From positions 1-9,133 of the forward strand of contig JAHENO010000178.1 in assembly GCA_018609945.1 (NCBI GenBank): 9,133 bases of DNA. The letters are read 5' to 3'. A model generated the notes under the pieces. The model was not told the origin of the DNA, did no database searches, and saw only the letters and a list, made by a program, of their open reading frames with translations. Source of the stretch: Haloarculaceae archaeon (GTDB lineage Archaea; Halobacteriota; Halobacteria; Halobacteriales; Haloarculaceae). How positions within the stretch are numbered: the first letter of the stretch is position 1; each line of letters starts with the position of its first letter. This document shows positions 1 through 7,700 of this stretch, one piece after another. Both the position numbers and the translations under genes were made by a program.

Positions 1-353
1 AGCAGCGAGGCGAGGTCCATTCCGTGGACGTACTTGGCTGCGTGGTCGCGGTAGGTGGGAAACAGCCAGTCCTCCTCCGCGAGCGCGTAGCCCGCCCCGA
101 CCTGCGAGCCCTCCTGGCCGGTCATCGGGGCGTAGGTCGCGATCCGGCCCTGGCGTTGCAACGAGATGGCGCGCTCGTCGAACGCCCGGGCCAGGCGCAT
201 GTCCTCGTACATCCCCAGCAACGCCGCGTCTGGGAGGTCCGGGACCTCCGCTCCGGGGCAGACGTTGCCGTCCTCGTCGAGGACTCGTATCGGTTCGTCG
301 TCCGGTGCTGGCTGGGTGGGTTGGCGCGCGGTCGGTCGCTCTGGTTCGCTCAT
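1..353 (-). CDS. pdhA: 2-oxoacid (pyruvate-type) dehydrogenase E1 component, alpha subunit; N-terminal part, cut by the window edge
   Basis: Only the first 117 residues are in the window; the 3' end lies beyond position 1. The family is the thiamine-diphosphate E1 alpha subunit, which with E1 beta decarboxylates pyruvate or another 2-oxoacid and passes the acyl group to lipoyl-E2. The sequence shows a low-complexity Pro/Thr head (residues 1-20), then VLDEDGNV (24-31), the helix MYEDMRLARAFDERA (48-62), the GQEGSQVG segment (79-86) and FPTYRDH (98-104). The last two match conserved E1 alpha regions, and the Tyr-Arg pair contacts ThDP phosphate in the family. The GDG...N cofactor motif would lie off the edge. 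The start at 353 is the only ATG in frame; reading upstream to about position 465 gives no other ATG or GTG. No ribosome binding site is seen, and the nearest good TATA-like box is about 150 bp upstream, implying a leader of roughly 120 nt. Haloarchaea carry several paralogues, so branched-chain or other 2-oxoacids are possible substrates and the symbol is provisional. Confidence 0.88.
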   Translation of the reverse strand, partial: MSEPERPTARQPTQPAPDDEPIRVLDEDGNVCPGAEVPDLPDAALLGMYEDMRLARAFDERAISLQRQGRIATYAPMTGQEGSQVGAGYALAEEDWLFPTYRDHAAKYVHGMDLASL

Positions 354-462
354 GTATACGGTGGGTGCGTGACGGTTGGTGGAATGGTCGAAGTCGGTCC
401 GTCGGACGACCGGCCTGCCCCCGGACCCGCTGGCAACGGAATCCGGAAGCGTGGCCGAACTA

Positions 463-486
463 CCCCGCGCCGGATCCGGCGCGGGG
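463..486. repeat. Perfect 24-bp palindrome, candidate operator or RNA hairpin
   Basis: The 12-base half CCCCGCGCCGGA (463-474) is followed at once by its exact reverse complement (475-486), with no spacer. On the minus strand it begins 13 nt after the TATA-like box at 499-506, so the expected transcription start (about 25 nt from the box) falls near its centre. That is a typical place for a repressor site. In RNA it could also fold into a very GC-rich stem, though with no spare loop bases. No T-run follows it, which argues against a simple terminator. The role is inferred; the symmetry is directly visible. Confidence 0.7.
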
Positions 487-487
487 C

Positions 488-595
488 TCAGGCTGTCGAT
501 TTAAAAGTAGCGAATGTAGCGAAACCAGGCGTCGGGCTCGCGGCGCTGGTTCGCTGGCAGACCCCCGTCGGTGCGTCGTCGCTCGCGGGGTGCAT
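488..595 (-). CDS. Possible small leaderless ORF, 35 codons (tentative)
   Basis: From an ATG at 595 the minus strand encodes 35 residues beginning MHPASDDAPTG and ending TFKSTA before a TGA at 488-490. I do not recognise the peptide. The reason to list it is geometry: a TATATA box at 618-624 is centred about 26 nt upstream of the ATG, the spacing of a leaderless haloarchaeal gene, and the 24-bp palindrome starts 2 nt after the stop. Against it, about 70% of third positions are G or C, lower than I would expect of genes here, and a second open frame (501-695) crosses the same bases, so openness means little. It could be a leader peptide, a small protein or noise. Confidence 0.18.
   Translation of the reverse strand: MHPASDDAPTGVCQRTSAASPTPGFATFATFKSTA
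499..506 (-). promoter_or_regulatory. TATA-like box, candidate E1 alpha promoter
   Basis: The minus strand reads TTTTAAAT here, the best archaeal TATA-like element between the E1 alpha start and the upstream gene. It is directly preceded by the tandem 9-mers (507-524), where the BRE and activator contacts would lie. It predicts a start near 475-480 and a leader of about 120 nt before the ATG at 353, long for haloarchaea, where many transcripts are leaderless. Confidence 0.45.
507..524 (-). repeat. Tandem 9-bp repeat adjoining the TATA-like box
   Basis: On the minus strand TTTCGCTAC is followed directly by ATTCGCTAC, two copies differing only at the first base. They end exactly where the TTTTAAAT box begins. 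They occupy the BRE/upstream-activator position, so they could be paired binding sites for a regulator or for TFB; they could also be a chance duplication. Confidence 0.5.
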
Positions 596-617
596 ACTCG
601 AACAGTGACGGCCACAG

Positions 618-624
618 TATATAA
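618..624 (-). promoter_or_regulatory. TATA-like box downstream of the Ldh-family gene
   Basis: The minus strand reads TTATATA within CATTATATACTG. It lies about 40 nt after the Ldh-family stop and predicts a transcript start near 595, at an ATG. It could feed the small ORF and then E1 alpha through a leader of about 240 nt. The plus-strand reading is also A/T-rich, but there is no gene in that direction. Confidence 0.35.
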
Positions 625-664
625 TGATTGTGCGTGTCTCGTTCACACGCCGCGACCGAACGGG

Positions 665-1771
665 TCACACGGTAAACGGGTGGTCGAGGCCGCACTCTGT
701 CGCGACGTCGACCAGCGAATCGACGACCCTGTCAGGGAGTGGAACCCCACCGTCGGTCCGCTCGCGGCGGGTCAGGTATTCGGCTTCGCCGGGCAACAGC
801 AGCTCCTCGTCCCGGGCGGCATCCCCTACCGGGACGTCCGGATGCGAGTCGGCGGCGCGAACGTGTTCGACCAGCGCCTCAACCTTCCGGGCGGCAGTCC
901 CGCGGTCGTCGAATTGCGCGGGGTCGACCGCGAGCATGAAGGCGCCGTTCGAGAACCAGGCCCCCGGCTCGCGCTGGCCGGCGACCGGACCGCCGCCGAG
1001 GATGCCGGCGAACAGCTCCGCCATCATTGCCAGGCCGGTGCCCTTGTGACCGGCGGTGGTTCCACCGAGCGGCCGGAGCGCACCCCAGCGTTCGTCCGCC
1101 CGGAATTCGCCCATCTCACCCGGATCTGTCATCGGGTCGCCGTCACCGCCGACGGCCCACTCACCCGGAATGGAGCGGCCGTCGGCCTCGTAGGCGTCCA
1201 GTTTGCCGTGGGCGACCTGCGAGGTGGCCATGTCGAGCACGAGTGGGAACGGGAGTCGGTCGAAGGTTGGCACCCCACAGGTGACCGGATTCGTCGAGAA
1301 CCGTCTGGTGGTCGACCCGGCCGGGGCGACGACGAGCCCGCCACCCGACGTGTGGACGAAGGAGAGATAACACAGCTCCTCGCTGGCGACGCGTTCGGCC
1401 CACTCACCCATCCGGCCGAGGTGAGTCCCGTTGCGGACGCCGACGGCTGCCAGCCCGTGTTCGCTCGCCCGGTCGCAGAGGTGGTCGGCAGCCATCCGAC
1501 CGACGAACTGCCCGAAGGCCCCGCGCCCGTCGACGACTGCGATGGCGCCCAGGTCGGTGACACACTCGGGTGTGGCGTCTGGAACGAGGACACCGTCCGC
1601 AATCATTGCCCTGTAGGTCGGGATGCGCAACACACCGTGGGAGGTGTGACCCCGGACGTCGGCGCCGACGAGCGACGTTGCGACCTTCTCGGCAATCGAT
1701 TCGGGCGCCCCGATACCGCCGAGCAACTCCGTCGCGAACGCCTCGAGGGCCTCCGCGTCGATGGTGGTCAT
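665..1771 (-). CDS. Ldh family oxidoreductase (type-2 malate/L-lactate/L-sulfolactate dehydrogenase family)
   Basis: This 368-residue protein is full length for the NAD(P)-dependent Ldh/MDH2 family, cytosolic enzymes with a fold unlike classic Rossmann lactate dehydrogenases that interconvert 2-hydroxyacids and 2-oxoacids. Visible landmarks are a helical N-terminus, DVRGHTSHGVLRIP (38-51) with the conserved His and Arg, VRNGTHLGRMGEW (112-124), STNPVTCGVP (159-168), LVLDMATSQVAHGKL (178-191), GHKGTGLAMMAELFAG (241-256) and the LLLPGEAEY tail motif (325-333). The substrate cannot be read from the sequence: malate, lactate, sulfolactate and ureidoglycolate enzymes all occur in the family. The gene lies 82 bp downstream of ppc on the same strand, so oxaloacetate/malate conversion would fit, but that is inference. 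The start at 1771 gives the normal N-terminus and has a TATA-like element about 31 nt upstream. Confidence 0.9.
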   Translation of the reverse strand: MTTIDAEALEAFATELLGGIGAPESIAEKVATSLVGADVRGHTSHGVLRIPTYRAMIADGVLVPDATPECVTDLGAIAVVDGRGAFGQFVGRMAADHLCDRASEHGLAAVGVRNGTHLGRMGEWAERVASEELCYLSFVHTSGGGLVVAPAGSTTRRFSTNPVTCGVPTFDRLPFPLVLDMATSQVAHGKLDAYEADGRSIPGEWAVGGDGDPMTDPGEMGEFRADERWGALRPLGGTTAGHKGTGLAMMAELFAGILGGGPVAGQREPGAWFSNGAFMLAVDPAQFDDRGTAARKVEALVEHVRAADSHPDVPVGDAARDEELLLPGEAEYLTRRERTDGGVPLPDRVVDSLVDVATECGLDHPFTV

Positions 1772-1797
1772 CGTTTCCCGGTCGGGCGGGCGCCGGC

Positions 1798-1806
1798 AAA
1801 AGTATT
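1798..1806 (-). promoter_or_regulatory. TATA-like box of the Ldh-family gene
   Basis: The minus strand reads AATACTTTT, centred about 31 nt upstream of the ATG at 1771, in the 82-bp gap after ppc. The spacing predicts a near-leaderless transcript. The match is moderate, and read-through from ppc is also possible because no T-rich terminator is seen after the ppc stop. Confidence 0.4.
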
Positions 1807-1853
1807 CCGCGGCAACATCCGCCCGTTCGTTCCCCGCTCGGACCGAAGAGATC

Positions 1854-4544
1854 TCACCCGGTGTTTTTCATGCCCGCGGCGATGCCCTTGACTGTCAGCC
1901 GGAGCACCCGTTCCTGGGTTTCGGTTCTGTCCTCCGTTCCCAGCAGGCGGAGCTGGATGTAGTTCAGCGGGTCGACGTAGGGGTTGCGCCGTTCGAGGCT
2001 CTCCGCGAGCCAGCCCTGTTCGATCACCGTCTCGCGGCCGGTGATGGCGCACACCAGCTCGCAGGCCCGGTCGTACTCCTCGCGGATGGGTTCGAACACG
2101 CGCTCCCGGAGTTCCCCGTCGGCCAGTGCCGCGTACTCGGCGGCGATCTCCATGTCCGTCCGGGCCAGGGAGAGCGCGGCGTTGTCGAGCATCGTCCGGA
2201 AGAAGGGCCACTCCTCGTACATCTCCTGGAGGGTCTCGATGTCGCCATCGGCCAGATAGGCGTCGAGCCCCGAGGCCAGCGAGTACCACCCCGGGACGAT
2301 ACAGCGGGCCTGCGTCCAGGAGAACACCCACGGGATGGCCCGCAAGTCCTCGACCGTCCGCTCGCCAGTCCGCGAGGCCGGGCGCGAGCCCAGATTGAGG
2401 TCCTCGATGACAGTGATCGGGGTCGCCTGCTCGAAGTAGGCCACGAACCCCTCCGTCGCGAGGAGGTCCTGGTAGGCGTCGCGTGCCGCGTCGGCGGCGG
2501 TCTCCATCGCGTCGAGCCACCGGTCCTCAACGGGTTCGGTGGGGTGTTCGAGGGCGTCCTTGCGGGCCCGGACCTGGGCGTTGAGCATCTGCTCGAGTTC
2601 GCGTTCCGCGATGTCGTCGTTGGCGTACTTCTCCGAGATCGCCTCCCCCTGTTCGGTGAACTTGACTTCGCCCGTGACCGTCTCGTTGGGCAGGGCCAGG
2701 AGGGCGTCGTTCATCGGCCCGCCGCCCCGGGAGATAGAGCCGCCGCGGCCGTGAAACAGCCGCAACTCCACGTCGTATTCGTCGGTGATGGCTGCCAGGC
2801 GCTTCTGGTTGCGGTACAGCGACCACTGGGCCGCGAGATAGCCGTTCTCCTTGTTCGAGTCCGAGTAGCCGATCATCACTTCCTGGACGTCGTCCCGGGC
2901 TGCGAGGGTCGCCGCGTAGGCCTCGTTTTCGAACAGCGTGCCCATGATGCGCCGTGCCCCGGAGAGGGCGTATTCGGTCTCCAGAAGCGGGACGATATCG
3001 AGCCCACTGTACCCCGGCACGTCGACGACGCCGACCTCGGAGGCGAGGAACACCACCTCGAGGACGTGACTGGGTTCCTCGCACATGCTGATACAGTAGG
3101 TATCGATGGCGTCGACGCCGTATTCGGCCTGCCAGTCCGCGAGCGCGTCGAACCGGTCGACGACCCGCGTGGCGGTCTCCGAGAGACCGTCCGTGTCGAG
3201 GGGATCGAGATACCGCGTCTCGGTGAGGATGGCCTCCGTCAGCAGGTCGACGCGCTCCGCTTCGGACATGGCGTCGTAGTCGATCCCCTGGCGGTCGAAC
3301 AGTTCTGTCACCGTGTCCGTGTGGTTCTGGCGGTGGTCCCGCAGGTCGAGACTCGCGAGGTTGAAGCCGAACGTCGCGACCTGGCGTATCAGCGGGTCGA
3401 TGTGTGTGCGGGCGATCCGGTCGGCGTCGTTGCGCCGCAGGTCCGCCGCGAGCGCCTCGAGGTCCCCGAGCAGTTCCTCGACGTCCCCGTACCCGCCCGG
3501 CCGGAGGTCGCTGACGCGCTCGACGCGCTCGCACATGAGACAGAGCAGTTGCCGGTAGGGCTCTGTCTGGTACTCCTCCCGGGCCTCCTCGGCGACGGCC
3601 GGGAACCGCTCGCGGTTGCGTTCGAGTGACTCGGCGAGCGCATCCCCCATCTCGACGCGGTCGCCTTCCAGGCTGAGGGTCCCCATCAGTCCCCGGAGTT
3701 TCGCACAGTAGTGGTCGAGGACGACCTGCCGCTGCCGTTCGAGTGTCTGGGTGGTCACCTCGGGCGTGACGTAGGGGTTCCCGTCGCGGTCGCTGCCCGC
3801 CCACGAGCGGAACTCGAACAGTTTCGGGACGTCGACGTCCAGGTACTCCTCTGCCAGTGCCTCCTCGAGTTCGTCGTAGAGTTCGCCGGTCACGTCGAAG
3901 AGGACGTTCTCCAGATACCACTGGACGTTCAGGGCCTCGTCGGTCGGCTCCGGCTTGCGCTCTCTGATCTGGGCCGTCTGCCAGAGGCTGGTCACCTCCG
4001 CGCGCAGATCGCGTTCGATCTGCTCGCGCTCCTTGTCGGTCACCAGCCGCTCGTCGAGCGTCTCGATGAGGTCCGCGACGTTCCGGAGTTTCGCCTTCAC
4101 CGTTTTGCGCCGGGCCTCCGTCGGATGCGCGGTGAACGTCGGCTGGATGAGTACGTCGTCGAGTATCTCCTGGACCTTCTCCGCGTCGGCACCGGCGGCA
4201 GCCAGCTCCGCGACGGCCTCCTCGAGTCCGTCGTCGGGTATCGTCGCCTGTGATTGCTCCCTGAGCGCGCGGACCCGCTCGCGCTCCTCGGCCAGGTTGA
4301 TGAGTTCGAAAAACGTCGTGAACGCCCGCGCCACCACGAGCAGTTGTTCGTCGTTGGCCGCATCGAGCGCCTGCTCGAGCGGTGCCCGGCTGTCGATGGC
4401 CCCCTCCCTGTAGTCGATGGCGGTCGTCCGCAGCCCTTCGACGGCCTCGAATGCTTCCCCGGAGTTCTGCTCGGAGATGACGTCCCCCACCATCGACCCC
4501 AGCTCCCGCACGTCCTGCCCGATGTCCCTGCGATATAATCTCAT
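1854..4544 (-). CDS. ppc: Phosphoenolpyruvate carboxylase, bacterial type
   Basis: This 896-residue enzyme carboxylates PEP with bicarbonate to oxaloacetate, an anaplerotic step in the cytosol. It is the long bacterial/plant-type protein (E. coli 883 residues), not the roughly 500-residue archaeal PpcA. Motifs in order: TAHPTE with catalytic His140; FRSWAGSDRDGNPYVTP (245-261); MIGYSDSNKENG (557-568) with Asp562 and Lys565; LFHGRGGSISRGGGP (596-610) with Arg606 matching E. coli Arg587; FTEQGEAI (629-636); DLNLGSRPASR (715-725) with Arg721; LRAIPW with Arg735; RNPYVDPLN (853-861); and the invariant-type end GMKNTG. Of the four E. coli aspartate-inhibition residues, Arg587, Arg832 and Asn881 are kept (Arg606, Arg853, Asn894), while Lys773 is replaced by Arg795. 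The serine phosphorylation tail of plant enzymes is absent. The ATG at 4544 has a T-rich box about 27 nt upstream, suggesting a leaderless transcript. Confidence 0.97.
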   Translation of the reverse strand: MRLYRRDIGQDVRELGSMVGDVISEQNSGEAFEAVEGLRTTAIDYREGAIDSRAPLEQALDAANDEQLLVVARAFTTFFELINLAEERERVRALREQSQATIPDDGLEEAVAELAAAGADAEKVQEILDDVLIQPTFTAHPTEARRKTVKAKLRNVADLIETLDERLVTDKEREQIERDLRAEVTSLWQTAQIRERKPEPTDEALNVQWYLENVLFDVTGELYDELEEALAEEYLDVDVPKLFEFRSWAGSDRDGNPYVTPEVTTQTLERQRQVVLDHYCAKLRGLMGTLSLEGDRVEMGDALAESLERNRERFPAVAEEAREEYQTEPYRQLLCLMCERVERVSDLRPGGYGDVEELLGDLEALAADLRRNDADRIARTHIDPLIRQVATFGFNLASLDLRDHRQNHTDTVTELFDRQGIDYDAMSEAERVDLLTEAILTETRYLDPLDTDGLSETATRVVDRFDALADWQAEYGVDAIDTYCISMCEEPSHVLEVVFLASEVGVVDVPGYSGLDIVPLLETEYALSGARRIMGTLFENEAYAATLAARDDVQEVMIGYSDSNKENGYLAAQWSLYRNQKRLAAITDEYDVELRLFHGRGGSISRGGGPMNDALLALPNETVTGEVKFTEQGEAISEKYANDDIAERELEQMLNAQVRARKDALEHPTEPVEDRWLDAMETAADAARDAYQDLLATEGFVAYFEQATPITVIEDLNLGSRPASRTGERTVEDLRAIPWVFSWTQARCIVPGWYSLASGLDAYLADGDIETLQEMYEEWPFFRTMLDNAALSLARTDMEIAAEYAALADGELRERVFEPIREEYDRACELVCAITGRETVIEQGWLAESLERRNPYVDPLNYIQLRLLGTEDRTETQERVLRLTVKGIAAGMKNTG

Positions 4545-4566
4545 ACCCCGCGTTACCCCGAGCGGG

Positions 4567-4576
4567 ATGAAAAAGC
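4567..4576 (-). promoter_or_regulatory. TATA-like box of ppc
   Basis: The minus strand reads GCTTTTTCAT, centred about 27 nt upstream of the ppc ATG, so transcription should begin at or next to the start codon. A second T-rich element (ATTTTTAA, 4655-4662) could drive a transcript with a leader of about 90 nt. Confidence 0.5.
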
Positions 4577-4640
4577 TTCGAACCTGGTCGGTCGCTGGCC
4601 CGGAATCTGCGAAGACTCGGCGGCGAATTACCCCTGCAGA

Positions 4641-4760
4641 AATATGAACTAGAATTAAAAATATCGATTGCTGACGTTCATTTATAATTTTACCCGCGCA
4701 TCGGTCGCTTGTGAGTGAACTTATTAGAATAGAATATTGTAACTAGAGTTGTCTTTTCTC
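4641..4760. other. AT-rich intergenic stretch between the flavoprotein gene and ppc
   Basis: I count 39 G or C in these 120 bases (about 33%), with 4641-4690 as low as 22%, among strongly GC-rich genes. It contains no plausible gene. It follows the flavoprotein stop and holds T-rich runs on the minus strand (including T5 at 4657-4661) that could end that transcript, plus TATA-like strings on both strands (for instance TTTATAATT on plus at 4681-4689). Its TGAACT hexamer recurs 71 bp apart (4645 and 4716), each copy followed by an A/T-rich string containing AGAAT. It could be a transcription-termination zone, a distal ppc promoter or a small-RNA locus. Confidence 0.45.
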
Positions 4761-7700
4761 AGTCGTCGTGGTCGCTCGGGAGCGCTGCGGCGAGCTTCTG
4801 GATTGGATGGGGGGGTTCCCCCTCGGTTCCCTCCCAGTCGCCCAGTTGCGTCCGACACGACGTGCCGGGCGCGACGACTTCCTCGCCGCCGCTGTCGCGA
4901 ATCTGGTCGAACAGGAGGCGGCCGATGGCCTGACTCATCGAGAAGTGCTCGGCCTCGTACCCGAAGGAACCCGACATACCACAGCACGTCGAGTCGAGCG
5001 GGTCGACCTCGTAGCCGGCCCGCCTGAGAACCGCCACGGCGTGGTGGTCTTTCTTCGTCGACTTCTGGTGGCAGTGGCCGTGGTAGGTCAGCGCCGTCGA
5101 TGGGGTCTCCCAGTCGATGTCGGCGTCGAGCCCGAAACGGTCGAGGTACTCGCAAACGCCGTATGCGTTGCCCGCGAGTCGCTCGACCTCTATACCCGAG
5201 AGCAGGTCCAGGTAGTCGTGCTGGACCATCACTGCGTCCGAGGGTTCGACGAGAACGAGGTCCCAACCCTGCTCGATTTCGGGTGCGAGCGCCGACACGT
5301 TCGCACGGGCGGTCTCGCGTGATTTGTCGAGGAACCCCTTCGAGTGGGCCGGTCGACCGCTGTCCGTCCGCTCGGCCAGTTTGACGCGAACGCCGGCGGC
5401 TTCGAGGACCCGCACGGCCGACTTCCCGACTTCGGGGTGCATGTAGTTCGTGTATGTGTCGGGAAACAGAACCGCTCTCTGCTCGGCCTCGCTTTCGGCG
5501 ACCCGCGGGCCGCGCCCGGCGAACCAGTCCGTGAGCGTCTCGCGGCGGAACTCGGGCACGCTGCGCTGGCTGGCGATTCCAACCGTTTTCTCCATGAGGT
5601 ACCCCGCCCCGGGCAGTTTCGGGATGGCGTTCGAGAGCGGCGCGAGACTGCTGCCAAAGCGTGCGAGTGTGTCGACGTTCGCGAACAGTCGGTCCCGGAG
5701 CGAGGAGCCGTGTTCCCGGTGGTGAGCGTGGGTAACTTCGGCTTTGAGCTTCGCCAGGTCCACCTCGCTGGGACAGTCCTTCATACAGCCCTTGCACCCG
5801 ATACAGAGGTCGAGCACCTCCTGCATGAACTCCTCGTCGGTCGGGTCGTCGGGGAGGTCGCCGCTCATCGCCTGCCGGAGCATGTTCGCCCGCCCCCGTG
5901 TCGCGGTGATCTCCTCCTGTGCGGCGCGGTAGGTCGGACACATCACGCCGCCCGTCGTCTCCTGGGGGCCCCGACAGCCCCCACAGCCGTGACAGAGTTC
6001 GACCATCCCCGCCATGCCATTGTCGTTGTCCCACTCCAGTGCGGTATCGAATCCGGGGTCGAACTCGTACTCGGGATCGAACCGGAGGTTCTCGGTCATG
6101 TCCGTCGGCTCCGCCTCGCGGTAGACCACCTGTCCGGGGTTGAGCAGCCACTGAGGATCGAAGGCCGTCTTGAGGTCCCGGAACGTCTCCCAGACGGCCT
6201 CGCCGTAGAGTTTGCGGTTCCACTGGGTCCGTGCCCGGCCGTCGCCGTGTTCGCCCGAGACGCTGCCCCCGTACTCCACGACCAGGTCGGTCACGTCGTC
6301 CGCGATGGCCTCCATGCGCTCGACGCCCTCGAAAGTCTTGGTGTTGACGAGCGGGCGGATATGCAACACGCCGGGCCCGGCGTGTGCGTAGAAGGACGCG
6401 AAGGTGCCGTGTTCGTCGAGCAGGTCCTGGAAGTCGGAGACGTACGCCGGCAGGTTCTCGGGCGGGACGGCGGTGTCCTCGACGAACGCGATGTGTTTCT
6501 CGTCGGTGGTCCGCGAGAGCAGGATGGGCAGTCCGGACTTGCGCAGCTTCCAGAACTTCGCGCGCGTCTCGGCGTCGTGGGCCTCCATCGCGTCGAAGGC
6601 GACGGTCTCCGCGTCGGTCTCGACGGGGTCCCCGGTCGGATCCGACCCGGGATCGACCGCGGGCACGCGGTCGGCCAGCAGGTCCCCGACCTTCGCCCTG
6701 CCAGCCGCTTCAGAGTCGGCGTAGAATTCGACGAGCAACACGGCGCGGGTCCCGTCCGGTAGCATCGAGACGACGTCCTCGAACTCGGCGGTCTCGCGGG
6801 CGAGTTCGACGAGGACGTCGTCCAGAACCTCCAGGGCGGCGGGATCGTGTTCGAGGATCGGCGCCACGTCTTCCATCGCTTCTAGGAGGTCCTCGTACGC
6901 CAGCAGCGCCATCGATTTCGTCTCGGGGATCGGCTCGAGCGATATCTCTGCCTCGGTGACGATGGCGAGCGTTCCCTCGCTGCCAGCCAGCAGCGACGCG
7001 AGGTTCAGCGTGCCGTCCTCCCGGACCGATTCGACGACCCAGTCGAGGTTGTATCCCGAGACGTTGCGCTTGAGGTCGGGGTAGCGCGACTCGATTTCGT
7101 CGGCTTCCTCGTCGAGGATGCGGTCGATTTGCGCGTATATTCGGGCCTCCAGATCGCCGTCGGGATCGGCCCGCTCGCGCAGTTGTTCGCGCGTACACTT
7201 CCCGAACGTCGTTACGGTGCCGTCGGCGAGGACGACCTCGCACTCCTCGACGTACGCGTCGGTCTTCCCGTACTGCAGCGAGTGGGCGCCGGTGGAGTTG
7301 TTGCCGATCGCACCGCCGAGGACCGACTTGTCGCCCCAGGCCGGATCCGGGGCGAACTTCAATCCGTGGTCGGCGAGGGCTGCGTTCAGGTCGCCGAGCC
7401 GAACGCCCGGCTGGGCGCGGGCCCGGCGTTCGTCCGGACCCGTCTCGACGACAGCGTCCATGTGGTGTGTGAAATCCAGCACCACCGCCTCGTTGACCGA
7501 CTGGCCGGCGAGACTCGTCCCACCACCGCGTGGCAACACCGGAATTCCGTGATCCGCACAGTACCCCACCACCGACGCGACGTCTCCCGTCGATTGCGGG
7601 AAAACCACGCCGATCGGCGTCACCTCGTAGATGCTGGCGTCGGTGGCGTACAGTTGCCGGGAGTACTCGTCGAACCGGACCTCCCCCTCGACGCGCTCCG

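Larger units (their letters stand above)
354..664. other. 311-bp intergenic region upstream of E1 alpha with several stacked signals
   Basis: This gap between the Ldh-family stop and the E1 alpha start holds no confident gene. Read in the minus direction it contains a TATA-like box (618-624), a possible leaderless 35-codon frame (595-488), a 9-bp tandem repeat (524-507), a second TATA-like box (506-499), a perfect 24-bp palindrome (486-463) and about 110 nt of plain GC-rich leader before the E1 alpha ATG. No T-rich terminator tract is visible for the Ldh-family gene. The parts are listed separately. Confidence 0.6.

Noticed and set aside
501..695. Minus-strand frame of 64 codons after the Ldh-family gene, ending in DAWFRYIRYF
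   Set aside because: The C-terminal end looks slightly protein-like, but the start lies inside the Ldh-family gene, no promoter fits, and the FRY/IRY repeat is simply the 9-bp DNA tandem read through. Kept only as a faint alternative to the 35-codon frame.
744..1700. Antisense regulatory transcript over the Ldh-family gene from the plus-strand TATATAAT near 618
   Set aside because: The A/T string is compatible with a plus-strand promoter, but nothing downstream on that strand is gene-like and the minus-strand reading fits equally well.
305..1891. Plus-strand open frame of 528 codons
   Set aside because: It lies antisense to the Ldh-family gene, whose protein has clear family motifs. Its translation is Arg/Gly/Pro-rich with no recognisable domain, as expected of shadow frames in GC-rich DNA.
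1761..3629. Plus-strand open frame of 622 codons
   Set aside because: It is antisense to ppc, which is certain from many catalytic motifs. Long open antisense frames are normal at this GC content.
2527..3921. Minus-strand open frame of 464 codons in another frame inside ppc
   Set aside because: Its product is extremely Arg-rich, unlike acidic haloarchaeal proteins, and it lies wholly within ppc.
4724..6223. Minus-strand open frame of 499 codons in another frame inside the flavoprotein gene
   Set aside because: It is Arg-rich and without domains, and the overlapping frame encodes the Fe-S and CCG motifs.
5344..6762. Plus-strand open frame of 472 codons
   Set aside because: It is antisense to the flavoprotein/Fe-S gene and shows no motif or promoter of its own.
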